From assembly GCF_048820975.1 (NCBI RefSeq), contig NZ_JBMEUF010000001.1, positions 1,054,001 to 1,118,000 on the forward strand: 64,000 bases of DNA, written 5' to 3'. The position numbers and the translations under genes were made by a program. Positions within the stretch are counted from its first letter, which is position 1; every line of letters begins with the position of its first letter. The stretch comes from Glaciecola sp048820975. GTDB lineage: Bacteria; Pseudomonadota; Gammaproteobacteria; Enterobacterales; Alteromonadaceae. Below, one piece after another: positions 34,117 through 43,355 of this stretch. The notes beneath the pieces were generated by a model, which worked only from the letters and a program-made list of their open reading frames with translations, made no database searches and had not been told where the DNA came from.

Positions 34117-34137
34117 AACTTTACTATATAGCGCTAT

Positions 34138-35271
34138 TTAATCACCAAATTGAACACGAATACCTGCGTTGACAGTAAAGCCGTCATTACGTGACCAAAT
34201 ATCTGTCGTCCATCGTCCAGTTGGCTCTTGTGTTGGTAATAAAAGTGATTCGTCTTTGGTTTGACGCACATCAAGTAGATTTTCTGCATTTAAGAAGTAA
34301 CTCACTTTGCCAAAGGTTATTTGACCAAGTAAGCCTAAATGCCAGTATGCATCGCTATGGCTACGGTAGGGGTTACCTTCTAAGCGCTGCGTGCCAGTGT
34401 AATAAGCTTCAAAACCTACTAAATAACTACCGTGCTCTTCCCACATAATCAGTGCGCCTGCTGAATGCTTCGGTGTTAGAGCAAGAGACTCTTGACCTGC
34501 GCCTGTGTCATTTAGCTTAGTTGCGTCGGTGTATAAATAACTACCTGTTAATTTTAGATCTCGCCAGCGATAACGAAGCAAAAGTTCTGCTCCCCTAATT
34601 TCACTTTGTCCCGAAGCATTGACCAAACGTACTTGTTTATCAGACATTGTTTCGGTTGGATTAATGACTTCAAGCTCAGTGACATTATCAACGTCAGAAG
34701 CGAATAAAGTAAAACTGGTTTCAATACTATCAATCACATAACTGATGTCGATTGACGCCGTTGTTGCTTGCTCTTCTTCAATATTATCAAGTGGTGCTAG
34801 GCGAGATAAACCTACATCTTCAATATCTTCTATAAAAGGTGTTGGGGCAAAGAAACCTTCTCCGTAAGAGCCTCGAATAACCCAATTTTCAGGTTTATAT
34901 AACACAGAAACCCGAGGGCTAAACTGCGTACCGTATTCGCTATGCCAATCACTACGCGCACTAAGTGACATGGAGATATCTTCAGTCGCTTCATAATCAA
35001 ATTGAGAGAATAATCCAGGCACTTGGTAGTTGTAGTTAAATTCTGAGAAATATTCTGAATTAAAACGATCTGATTGATAAGCTACGCCTACAAGCCATGC
35101 TGTTTTATCGTTATAACCTGTGACACTCGACTCAAGTAGGTAACTTTCGTGGACATCATTTTCTTCAACTATGCCATAAACATGATCGTGCTCTTGGCGC
35201 ATAGCCGAAGCGCGAACATTGAAGTTAAAGGCCAACTGCTTGGACAGTAGAATTAATTTCCCACCAAGATA
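34138..35271 (-). pseudogene. TonB-dependent receptor, C-terminal half only
   Basis: The frame encodes outer-membrane beta strands of a TonB-dependent receptor of the FepA/ligand-gated channel type: YGTQFSPRVSVLYKPENWVI, GSYGEGFFAPTPFIED and the terminal TVNAGIRVQFGD with aromatic-rich strand ends. Plug domain, TonB box and signal peptide are absent. Coding character continues in frame upstream of the first start candidate (YLGGKLILLSKQLAFNF) to a TGA near 35272, where unrelated sequence begins. About 375 codons survive of an expected 650 to 750. It is therefore a truncated gene, cut by insertion or deletion. Confidence 0.85.
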
Positions 35272-35729
35272 TCAACAAACGTATAGCAGAATGTAGTCAA
35301 TAGTTTTATTAAAGCTTTCCGCGAGCATAGCAATAGTAAAGAAAACTGGAGACCCCAGTTTTCTCTCTAGGATTACTTGCAAAGTATTAGCTTGTGTTGT
35401 GTTAATAATTAAAGTTCTATGTTTGTTTCGGCTTTTAGACAGGATTTTAGATTCGTCTAGCGATGATGCAAGGTGCGATTTACTAAAACGTACTGGGTGG
35501 CACCACCCATGTATTCTTCGATCCAATCGATTTTATTGGCAAGCTAGCGGCTATAATTCCACCGCCGCGACTCAAGCTCTACCGGTTTTATTAGGCTGTT
35601 TGCGCCAAACAGTAATCTAAGAGCTTAAGTTACTGCGTCACAAAGAGGCAAGAACAGCCCGAAACTTGCCAATCAAGAAGATAGGCAATCAGAAACGTCG
35701 TGCCAATTATAAAGAGGGCCAGATTTTAC
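35272..35729. other. Decayed sequence upstream of the truncated receptor
   Basis: About 460 bases with only short, interrupted frames on both strands; none resembles a family I know. It contains a hairpin at 35340-35364 (AGAAAACTGG / CCAGTTTTCT). The abrupt end of the receptor frame at its edge suggests a rearrangement scar, possibly the remains of an insertion sequence. Confidence 0.45.
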
Positions 35730-35885
35730 TCAGTTATTGGCATCATCTCTGGGCATAAAACCTCTTGTTACATTGCTATCGTCCTGAAGCTTAGTTGCTT
35801 TTGAAATATCTATTGTGTTGTTAGCTTCTGTTGCCGGTGCGGTCGTGGTCATAATAATCCCTACTATAATAAGGAGCGCTTTCAT
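35730..35885 (-). CDS. Small putative exported peptide
   Basis: A 51-codon frame starts MKALLIIVGIIMTTTAPATE, which looks like a signal peptide with a cleavage site after Ala-Thr-Glu-Ala. The rest is polar and Asp/Asn-rich. There is only a weak ribosome-binding site (GGTGGC). It may be a small secreted peptide, or the preserved N-terminus of a gene whose body was lost in the neighbouring decayed region. Confidence 0.3.
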   Translation of the reverse strand: MKALLIIVGIIMTTTAPATEANNTIDISKATKLQDDSNVTRGFMPRDDANN

Positions 35886-35925
35886 AATTTATCGAGCCAC
35901 CTTCATAATTATAGATACTATAAAA

Positions 35926-36870
35926 TTACCATTTAAAAGAGGTTGCCTGTTCAGACACGGTCCACAATCGAGAGGCGACCTCATCGTCTAAAACGAATTC
36001 CCCCAATTCACATTCTCCAACAGGACCACCAAAATTCATCAAGCCTGTAGGTCCATAATAGGCACGTTGTTTCAATGTGTTTTCTGTTGCACACATAACT
36101 TCAGGATAAGCCCCTTTCTCAGCGCTCTGCGCTAGCCCTAACTTCACCATTACTTTCCAAGATAGTCGAGTCGCTAAACTGGCACTACTTCGGATCAAAG
36201 AGGTATTTGATGCTCCAGGATGACAAACATACACCTCAAGCTGTTTACCCTGTTGCTTAATTTTATCTTGCAACTTATAGGCAAACATCATTTGTGCAAG
36301 TTTACTATGACTATAAACTTTATTTGCATGGTAGTTGTTTTGCCAGTTCATATCGTTAAACTGAATGGTTCTTAACCCCATTTTATGACCTTCACTCGAT
36401 ACCACAACTATTCGCCCTTTAGACTGCTCAATCCGCTCGAACAACAAACCAGCAAGTAAAAAATGACCGTAATGGTTTACACCTAGCTGACTTTCAAAAC
36501 CGTCTACCGTAAACTGTAACTCAGCAATTTGCGCAATAGCAGCATTACATATGAGTGCATCAATTTGTGATACCGAATCTAATATTTCTGATGCAGCTTG
36601 GCGAACCGAAGCTAATTCAGCTAAGTCCATCGTGATATAGCTCACCTGTGCTGATTGACCAAACTCTTTATTAAGCTCAGCTATTGCTGCTTCAGATTTA
36701 CTGGGGTTGCGATTTAACATCACCACCTTTGCTCCTTTTGATAAAAGAATACGGGAAGCCTGAAATCCGGCCCCAGCATTAGCGCCGGTGATCAGGAAAG
36801 TTTTCCCAGCTAGAGAGCTAAGACGCTCAGGAGTCCAACCTTTAAGACCAAATTGATTTTTATTCGCCAT
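35926..36870 (-). CDS. Short-chain dehydrogenase/reductase
   Basis: This is a NAD(P)-dependent SDR of 314 residues, similar to the retinol dehydrogenase/WWOX-like group. The cofactor loop is TGANAGAGFQAS (a TGxxxGxG variant), the cofactor-binding CNAAIA (NAG-like) follows, and the catalytic YxxxK is YSHSK in KVYSHSKLAQMMF. The substrate is unknown. It is divergent from an AraC regulator gene with about 165 bases between starts, a common arrangement in which the regulator activates the oxidoreductase. Confidence 0.9.
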   Translation of the reverse strand: MANKNQFGLKGWTPERLSSLAGKTFLITGANAGAGFQASRILLSKGAKVVMLNRNPSKSEAAIAELNKEFGQSAQVSYITMDLAELASVRQAASEILDSVSQIDALICNAAIAQIAELQFTVDGFESQLGVNHYGHFLLAGLLFERIEQSKGRIVVVSSEGHKMGLRTIQFNDMNWQNNYHANKVYSHSKLAQMMFAYKLQDKIKQQGKQLEVYVCHPGASNTSLIRSSASLATRLSWKVMVKLGLAQSAEKGAYPEVMCATENTLKQRAYYGPTGLMNFGGPVGECELGEFVLDDEVASRLWTVSEQATSFKW

Positions 36871-37034
36871 TGTTTACCTACTTAAATTCATCAACCATTT
36901 TCAATATGCGCACTATAAACTCACAAAAGCTATATAAATAGGCTAAATGCTCGCTAAAACATGCCTATTTGTATCGACACATTGAGAATGCTCACTTCGA
37001 ATGTTAGTTTAACCCCTTAATAACTGAGGAAGAC

Positions 37035-37919
37035 ATGGCGATGAACAAACAAAGTATCGAACAACTTATCGACCAAAAAGTCAGCTCCAATGGCATGATA
37101 GAAACGGAAATAAAAGGTGTACAATTGTTTAAATTGACCGATACCATTGAGTGCGCACCTGCAGTTTACGAACCCTCAGTGACAGCAATTGTGCGCGGTG
37201 GTAAAGAAGCGATTTGGAATGGCAAGAAACATTTATACGACAACAGCCAATATATTTGCTGCACCATGTCAATGCCAATAGAAACTGGCGCCCCCACCAC
37301 CACACCAGAAAACCCACTCATTGGTGTATATATCACCCTAGATACTCGACTTATGACCGACCTTGCTATCGAGATAGAAAGTGCCAGTGGCGCTACTCGT
37401 GTAGCAAAACAGGGGCAGAATAACCAAGGATTATCAACATCAACATGGAATGAGGATTTTACCCAGGCTTTATATCAATTGTTATTATTGCAGGAAAACG
37501 CTACTGACTTAGCCATTCTCGAGAAAAGTCGATTGCGAGAACTTTATTACGCATTGTTAAAAGGAGAAGCAGGTTATTCATTAAGACGAGCCTTTGGTGT
37601 GGGTAATGAAATTGCGCGTTCAATTGAATATTTATCATCTCACCTGAATGAAACAGTAACCATTGAAGAGTTAGCGGATCAAATAGGCATGAGCCGAGCC
37701 GTATTCCACCGAAAATTTAAACAAGCAACCAATATGTCCCCTATCCAATTTGTTAAGTCAATGCGTCTAAATCAGGCGGCGATGAAAATTACTGAAGGAA
37801 CTAATGTTAACGTTGCCGCGATGGACGTAGGGTACGCTAGCTCTTCCCAATTTAGTCGAGAATTTAAACGAATGTATGGTTTATCACCTAAGCAATGGGG
37901 GCTGACGAAAACGCCTTAA
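37035..37919 (+). CDS. AraC-family transcriptional regulator
   Basis: This is a cytoplasmic regulator of 294 residues. Residues about 10-170 form the AraC_N-type cupin effector domain (VYEPSVTAIVRGGKEAIWNG), and residues about 195-290 hold two helix-turn-helices: TIEELADQIGMSRAVFHRKF and NVAAMDVGYASSSQFSREFK. GAGGAAG lies just upstream of the ATG at 37035; a second ATG two codons on is equally possible. It probably controls the divergent SDR gene. Confidence 0.93.
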   Translation: MAMNKQSIEQLIDQKVSSNGMIETEIKGVQLFKLTDTIECAPAVYEPSVTAIVRGGKEAIWNGKKHLYDNSQYICCTMSMPIETGAPTTTPENPLIGVYITLDTRLMTDLAIEIESASGATRVAKQGQNNQGLSTSTWNEDFTQALYQLLLLQENATDLAILEKSRLRELYYALLKGEAGYSLRRAFGVGNEIARSIEYLSSHLNETVTIEELADQIGMSRAVFHRKFKQATNMSPIQFVKSMRLNQAAMKITEGTNVNVAAMDVGYASSSQFSREFKRMYGLSPKQWGLTKTP

Positions 37920-38115
37920 GCAACCTAGCATAACTGCTCAGTCTAAAATTGTTGCGACACAACTGCATCAAATATCAACTGAGCTACTTTATCCCTTCTT
38001 GTCCCAATAGCGTTAATTGCAAACCTCGTAAGTCTTGAAACTAAACTGCGATCTTTACTTGCGTTCATTCATTTATTCGTTACTATCTATCACCCTCGTA
38101 TAGTTCGACATATTT

Positions 38116-39261
38116 ATGAAGCACTTAGCTCACGAAAAACCTGATACAGAATCTCTTTCACTATTACTGAACCGTATATTCAACAGTGCATTGCACGGAA
38201 TTATCGCATTTACCAGCATCCGTGACGAAAACAATCAAATAGTTGATTTTAATTTTCAAATGGTCAACCAAGTTGCGGCTCAAATTATCCAAAAAGACGT
38301 AGATGAGCTAAGCGCTCTAACCCTTTTAACCGCGTTGCCGGGTAACAAGGAATCAGGCTTATTTGATGCTTATAAAAACGTTGTAGAAAGCGGTTTACCT
38401 TACGAAACTACCTTGTACTACAACTATGACGATATTGAGGATTGGTTTAAAATAACCGCAGCCAAAAACCTAGATGGCTTTATTGTTACCTTCTTAGATA
38501 TATCTGATTTAAAACGCCAAGAACAAGAGTTAATTAAAAAACAAAAAGCCTTAGAAGAGGCTAACGGTGAACTTGAACGCTTTGCCTACATAGCATCACA
38601 TGACCTTCAAGAACCGCTCAGAAAAATACAGGCCTTTGGTGATCGCCTTGAGTCAAATTACTCTGCATTACTCGACACTAAAGGACGTGACTTTATTTCT
38701 AGAATGCGCAACGCATCAGCCCGTATGCAAGTGCTCATAGATGACCTTTTACGGTTTTCACGCGCCACTAAAATTAATCCCAAAAAAGCCAAGGTGAATC
38801 TGAATAGTATCTTAAATGTGGTAAAAGATACTTTTGCAGAGCGCATTGTAGAAACTCGCGCAATTATTAGCTGCCCCGATTTACCCGAAATACGGGCTAA
38901 TGAATCGCAAATGACGCAATTATTTCAAAACATTTTGTCAAATGCTTTAAAGTACGTGCGTGTAAATTGCGTGCCTGAAATTTCGATTACACTGAGTGAA
39001 GTATTTAAAACCGTAGATGCAAAAGAAAGCACATTCTGGCAAATTTGTATTTCTGATAATGGCATTGGGTTTGACGAATCCCATAAAGAAAAAATCTTTG
39101 AGATTTTTCAGCGTTTACATGGGCGCACTGAATATGAAGGCACCGGTATTGGATTAGCAATATGCCATAAAATTGTGACGAATCACAACGGCGTTATTTT
39201 TGCCGACAGTACAGAAGGCGAAGGCGCGACCTTTACAATTTTATTACCTAAGGCTAAATAA
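38116..39261 (+). CDS. PAS-domain sensor histidine kinase, soluble
   Basis: This histidine kinase of 381 residues has no membrane helix, so it senses an internal signal or works with a partner. An N-terminal PAS-like domain (residues about 10-135) is followed by a coiled coil (LKRQEQELIKKQKALEEANG), the HisKA dimerisation box ASHDLQEPLRKIQAF with the phospho-acceptor His, and HATPase boxes FQNILSNALKY (N), ISDNGIGFDESHK (G1) and GTGIGLAICHKIV (G2). The E-P-L-R-K form of the H box is like bacteriophytochrome-type kinases. No response regulator gene lies beside it, making it an orphan. Confidence 0.9.
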   Translation: MKHLAHEKPDTESLSLLLNRIFNSALHGIIAFTSIRDENNQIVDFNFQMVNQVAAQIIQKDVDELSALTLLTALPGNKESGLFDAYKNVVESGLPYETTLYYNYDDIEDWFKITAAKNLDGFIVTFLDISDLKRQEQELIKKQKALEEANGELERFAYIASHDLQEPLRKIQAFGDRLESNYSALLDTKGRDFISRMRNASARMQVLIDDLLRFSRATKINPKKAKVNLNSILNVVKDTFAERIVETRAIISCPDLPEIRANESQMTQLFQNILSNALKYVRVNCVPEISITLSEVFKTVDAKESTFWQICISDNGIGFDESHKEKIFEIFQRLHGRTEYEGTGIGLAICHKIVTNHNGVIFADSTEGEGATFTILLPKAK

Positions 39262-39356
39262 ATAGCACGCTAAAGCTTTCGCTAAAATATTGATTTAAAA
39301 TGTTTTAAATTTACTTGCATAAAGGAGTTGTTTGTTTGGAGCAAAAGGCATTTTAG

Positions 39357-40244
39357 CTACAAAGATAACTTTGGTTTGATAAAGTTAATGAAAGCATTTA
39401 CTCGTTCAGACACTGATGAAGACTTGTAAAATACCGCATTGATTAATTCTCTATCGCTGTCTTGTATTCTATAAGAATCTATCAATTTAATTAAGCGCCC
39501 GTTTTTAATATCGTTATTAACCATAAAACCTGACAAGCACGCTACCCCGTTACCTGCCAAAGCTAATTGCCGAATAGTTTCGCCGTTACTCGCACTTATT
39601 GATGGCGCAATGGTATCTAAGCCTTTTATTGGCCATTTATTTAACGCTTTTATGTTTGAGAACCCTATCAAGCTATGAGTTTTTAAGTCAATAGGCGTTT
39701 TCGGTAAGCCGTTTTTAGCGATATATTCTGGCGCTGCCACAATAAAAAGTGGGCTTTTACCTAAATTGTTGGCGTGTAATGTGGAGTCTTCTAACTTACC
39801 AATTCTGATAGCCACGTCGGTACGCTTTTCTATTAAATCAACGATGCCTTCATTTGAATTAAGCTCAACTTTAACTTTAGGATAAATTTTGTTAAAAGCG
39901 TTTATGTGCGGGGCTATTTGATGAAAAATAAATGGGCTAGCAGCATCTATTCGCAATTTGCCTTGAGGCACATTGCCTTCAATTTGAGTCTCGGTTTCTG
40001 CGCTAGCAATTTGTTGAAGCGCAGCGTTAACGGTATTCGTAAATGTTTTTCCCTCTTCGGTCAACATAACGCGCCGAGTAGTTCGCACTAACAATGTAAC
40101 TCCAAGCACTTTTTCAATTTTACTTACTGAGCGAGATATTCGAGCCACTTGAACATTAAGCGCATCAGCAGCGGCAGAAAATCCGCCATACTCTACCACC
40201 GCAAGTAGATGTTCTAAGTCATCAGATCTTGTTTTCAAACCCAT
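39357..40244 (-). CDS. LysR-family transcriptional regulator, divergent from an MFS gene
   Basis: This LysR regulator of 295 residues has its winged helix-turn-helix at residues about 8-66 (LLAVVEYGGFSAAADALNVQ, then RISRSVSKIEKVL), followed by an effector domain with LRIDAASPFIFHQIAPHINA. Sequence style matches the CrgA-like subgroup. It lies divergent from an MFS exporter gene with about 135 bases between starts and probably regulates it. Confidence 0.92.
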   Translation of the reverse strand: MGLKTRSDDLEHLLAVVEYGGFSAAADALNVQVARISRSVSKIEKVLGVTLLVRTTRRVMLTEEGKTFTNTVNAALQQIASAETETQIEGNVPQGKLRIDAASPFIFHQIAPHINAFNKIYPKVKVELNSNEGIVDLIEKRTDVAIRIGKLEDSTLHANNLGKSPLFIVAAPEYIAKNGLPKTPIDLKTHSLIGFSNIKALNKWPIKGLDTIAPSISASNGETIRQLALAGNGVACLSGFMVNNDIKNGRLIKLIDSYRIQDSDRELINAVFYKSSSVSERVNAFINFIKPKLSL

Positions 40245-40378
40245 ATTAACCCCATTTTCAACAAAAGTATTTTGTTAATACTAGCATTTATTACAAATAT
40301 TTATTCATTAATATGAGCGTCCTAAACACAACTAAGCGTTTAGTAGCTTAATTAACATTAAAATATTTGGAGATTATA

Positions 40379-41551
40379 ATGCCATTAGCATTACTTGCAT
40401 TAGCACTCAGTGCCTTTGCCATAGGAACAACTGAATTTGTGATAGTAGGACTCTTGCCTACTATGGCGGAAGACTTAAACGTTTCAATACCGTCTGCAGG
40501 CTTGCTCGTTAGCCTTTATGCTTTAGGTGTTGCAATAGGCGCGCCTGTGTTAACAGCCTTAACAAGTAAATGGAACAGAAAGCACGTTTTATTAAGCGTA
40601 ATGGGCTTATTTGTTTTGGGGAACCTAGTGGCATGGCAAGCCCCTAGTTTTGAGGCGCTTGTAGTTGCGCGCATACTAACAGGCTTAGCGCACGGCGTAT
40701 TTTTTTCGATAGGCTCAACTATCGCTACAGGGTTAGTACCTAAAGAAAAAGGCGCAAGTGCCATTGCTATTATGTTTACAGGCCTAACCGTCGCCCTTGT
40801 TACTGGGGTGCCTTTAGGTACTTATATAGGACAAATATTTGGATGGGAAGCAACTTTTCTTACCGTATCAATTTTAGGCTTCCTTGCCATGATTGGCAGC
40901 GCAATATTAGTACCTAGTAATTTAAAACAGGCAAAACCAACGAAACTGCTAACACAATTTAAAGTGCTAGGGCATCCTCGATTATTGCTAGTGTATGCCA
41001 TTACAGCAGTTGGTTATGGTGGGACATTTATCGCTTTCACATATTTAGCTCCAATATTAAACGAGATCAGTGGTTTTGAATCTAGCTCGGTAGCGCTAAT
41101 ACTCTTAGTGTATGGTGTATCGGTTGCTGTTGGTAACATTTGGGGAGGCAAAATGGCTGACAAATGGGGGCCTATTAAAGCATTAACAGTTATATTTTTA
41201 GGTTTAGCGGCAATTCTACTCATGTTGAACTTTACCGCTTATCATCCTGTTTTAGCTGTTTTGACAATACTTGTGTGGGGAGCATTTGCATTCGGTAATG
41301 TGCCCGGATTGCAGGTCTATGTAGTAAAACTAGCTGAAAAATACACACCTGACGCAGTAGACGTTGCATCAGGGCTCAACATAGCGGCCTTCAATGTAGG
41401 CATCGCAATTGGCGCTTGGGGCGGCGGCCTTATAGTAGAAACCAAGGGTTTAATGAACACCCCTTGGGTTGGCGCCATTGTTGTTTTAATAGCACTAATA
41501 TTAACTCGTTATAGCGGCATGCTTGATAAAAAAGAAAAAGCGCTAAATTAG
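40379..41551 (+). CDS. Major facilitator superfamily exporter, AraJ/YdhP type
   Basis: This inner-membrane exporter of 390 residues has twelve predicted helices. AIGTTEFVIVGLLPTMAEDL in helix 1 and GLLVSLYALGVAIGAPVLTA in helix 2 are highly typical of the AraJ/YdhP/YdeA group of sugar and drug exporters. ATG at 40379 follows TTGGAG at a good distance; the TTG within that site at 40367 is also in frame but unlikely. The divergent LysR gene is its probable regulator. The substrate is unknown. Confidence 0.93.
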   Translation: MPLALLALALSAFAIGTTEFVIVGLLPTMAEDLNVSIPSAGLLVSLYALGVAIGAPVLTALTSKWNRKHVLLSVMGLFVLGNLVAWQAPSFEALVVARILTGLAHGVFFSIGSTIATGLVPKEKGASAIAIMFTGLTVALVTGVPLGTYIGQIFGWEATFLTVSILGFLAMIGSAILVPSNLKQAKPTKLLTQFKVLGHPRLLLVYAITAVGYGGTFIAFTYLAPILNEISGFESSSVALILLVYGVSVAVGNIWGGKMADKWGPIKALTVIFLGLAAILLMLNFTAYHPVLAVLTILVWGAFAFGNVPGLQVYVVKLAEKYTPDAVDVASGLNIAAFNVGIAIGAWGGGLIVETKGLMNTPWVGAIVVLIALILTRYSGMLDKKEKALN

Positions 41552-41620
41552 TTTATGTGATCTGAATCTTCATAATGCGCGTTTCAATAATTGACTAAAA
41601 TTAATACAAAGGAGTATTTT

Positions 41621-41854
41621 ATGTTTATTGAACAGGTAAGTATGACGAATTTGTTTGGTCAATTAGGACTTGGAAGTAGCGATGAGGCAATAGAGACATT
41701 CATTGCCGAACACAAGGGCTTAAACAAAGGTCAGTATTTGCATGAGGCGCCCTTTTGGTCAAACAGCCAAGCCGCATTTCTACAAGGCGCGATTAAAGAA
41801 GATGCAGATTGGGCAGAAGTCATTGACCAACTTAATCTTAGACTGCACAAATAG
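41621..41854 (+). CDS. DUF2789 family protein
   Basis: This is a small cytoplasmic protein of 77 residues. NLFGQLGLGSSDEAIETFIA, HEAPFWSNSQAAFLQ and EDADWAEVIDQLNLRLH are the defining blocks of DUF2789, a family frequent in marine gammaproteobacteria with no known role. ATG at 41621 follows a strong AAGGAG; the frame is open 30 bases further upstream without such a site. It lies about 70 bases after the MFS gene and might share its transcript. Confidence 0.88.
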   Translation: MFIEQVSMTNLFGQLGLGSSDEAIETFIAEHKGLNKGQYLHEAPFWSNSQAAFLQGAIKEDADWAEVIDQLNLRLHK

Positions 41855-41990
41855 ATATATTTCATTCAAAAGTAGCCTACAAGCGATTTACGTTAAATTT
41901 TATCGCTTTAGGCTTTCCTGCTAAGCCTGACCTAACTATACTCATTTTATATACCCCCCATTCAATTAATAATATTGGAGTAAGTTAGAA

Positions 41991-42644
41991 ATGAAAAAGA
42001 TTGCTTTAGTACTCTCAGGTTGCGGTGTTTTTGACGGCAGCGAAATACAAGAAGCGGTGCTCACCATGTTGCACATTGCTAAAGCTGGCGCCTCTTATGA
42101 GTGTTTCGCCCCTGATATCCCGCAAATGCATGTACTTGACCATACTACTGGCGAAGAAATGCAAGAAACTCGTAATGTCATGATTGAAGCGTCAAGAATT
42201 TCTAGGGGCAATATAAAACCAGTTTCACAGTTACATGCCAAAGACTTTGATGCGGTAATTTTGCCAGGCGGTTTTGGTGCGGCTAAAAACTTATCTGATT
42301 TTGCAGTGAATGGCGCAAAATGCGAAGTAGATGCTAGCACGCTTAATGCCTTAAAAGAATTCTCTACATTAAAGAAGCCAGCGGGTTACATGTGCATTGC
42401 CCCCGCTATTGTTGCTCACGTATATGGCAGTGGTTCTAAGGTCACCATTGGGAATGATAGTGAAACTGCGAGTGCCATTGAACAAATGGGAGCTTCACAC
42501 TGTGAGTGCGCAGTTGACGACATAAGCTATGATGAAGCTAACAATTTGGTAACTACTCCAGCTTACATGCTTGCAAATTCAATCAGCGAAGCCGATGCAG
42601 GTATTAGTAAACTTGTAAATAAAGTCATGCAATTATGTGCGTAA
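41991..42644 (+). CDS. elbB: Isoprenoid biosynthesis glyoxalase ElbB
   Basis: ElbB is a DJ-1/PfpI-like protein, reported as a glyoxalase III and linked to isoprenoid synthesis in E. coli. The 217 residues begin KKIALVLSGCGVFDGSEIQE, contain DAVILPGGFGAAKNLSDFA, and the nucleophile elbow YMCIAPAIVAHVYG with the conserved Cys. Close agreement over the whole length makes the assignment secure; the cellular substrate is less so. It is monocistronic. Confidence 0.95.
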   Translation: MKKIALVLSGCGVFDGSEIQEAVLTMLHIAKAGASYECFAPDIPQMHVLDHTTGEEMQETRNVMIEASRISRGNIKPVSQLHAKDFDAVILPGGFGAAKNLSDFAVNGAKCEVDASTLNALKEFSTLKKPAGYMCIAPAIVAHVYGSGSKVTIGNDSETASAIEQMGASHCECAVDDISYDEANNLVTTPAYMLANSISEADAGISKLVNKVMQLCA

Positions 42645-42655
42645 ACTATTTTACG

Positions 42656-42694
42656 GTTCAACTATTCAGCACTGCCGGATAGTTGAACTCTTTG
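42656..42694 (+). terminator. Probable terminator after elbB
   Basis: GTTCAACTAT and ATAGTTGAAC form a perfect 10-pair stem with a 13-base loop, followed by TCTTTG. The tail is short in T, so termination strength is uncertain. Confidence 0.45.
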
Positions 42695-42739
42695 ATTGAC
42701 ATTCACCCAATTTACTTCTACCTTGCAGGCTATCAATAA

Positions 42740-43261
42740 ATGCCCTTAACAAGAGATTATATATTGCCACTTCCACCTTTGCTTCCGTATGAAGCCGAGC
42801 GCTTACAAGCGCTTAAAAACATGAATATTCTTGATACGCCTCAAGATAAGCTACTTGATGCCATAACATTAGAGGCGCAAGCTTACTTTAATAGTAAATC
42901 GTGTTTAATCAGTTTAGTAGCAGAAGACCGGCAGTGGTTTAAATCTAAGCAAGGGCTTGATGCAAAGCAAACACCTAGAAACATCTCATTTTGTACCTAT
43001 GCTATTGCGGAAGAAGAATATTTAATTGTGCCTGACTCACTGGCTGACGAGCGTTTTGCCAACAATCCTCTTGTTACCGGCCCCCCTTACATTCTTGCCT
43101 ACGCAGGTAGCATTTTACATACAGCCAATGGATATGAAGTAGGTACCTTTTGTGTTTTATTTGATAAACCTCGCACCTTTTCAGATGAAGATATTGCGGC
43201 ACTGAAACGTTTCGGCGCAGCCGCTGAGAAAGTATTAATTGAAGGTTACATTTTTGAATAA
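42740..43261 (+). CDS. GAF-domain protein
   Basis: This is a stand-alone GAF domain of 173 residues. The N-terminal ERLQALKNMNILDTPQDKLL, then RQWFKSKQGLDAKQTPRNIS and FCTYAIAEEEYLIVPDSLAD, is the pattern of the GAF domains found at the start of many diguanylate cyclases and kinases. There is no output domain, so it may bind a small ligand or partner in trans. The last 35 residues (DEDIAALKRFGAAAEKVL) close the domain helix. Confidence 0.88.
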   Translation: MPLTRDYILPLPPLLPYEAERLQALKNMNILDTPQDKLLDAITLEAQAYFNSKSCLISLVAEDRQWFKSKQGLDAKQTPRNISFCTYAIAEEEYLIVPDSLADERFANNPLVTGPPYILAYAGSILHTANGYEVGTFCVLFDKPRTFSDEDIAALKRFGAAAEKVLIEGYIFE

Positions 43262-43355
43262 GTCATAAATTTATCTGAACCACGCTCATGTAATTTCACT
43301 ATTCTGTCATTTTTTACCGCTATTCTTTTCAAAACGAATCAATAAGGACTTTTGT

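Noticed and set aside
35399..35620. Plus-strand open frame of 73 codons in the decayed region
   Set aside because: I considered a transposase relic, but the sequence shows no DDE, tyrosine-recombinase or other motif I can point to, and the frame ends in stops on both sides.
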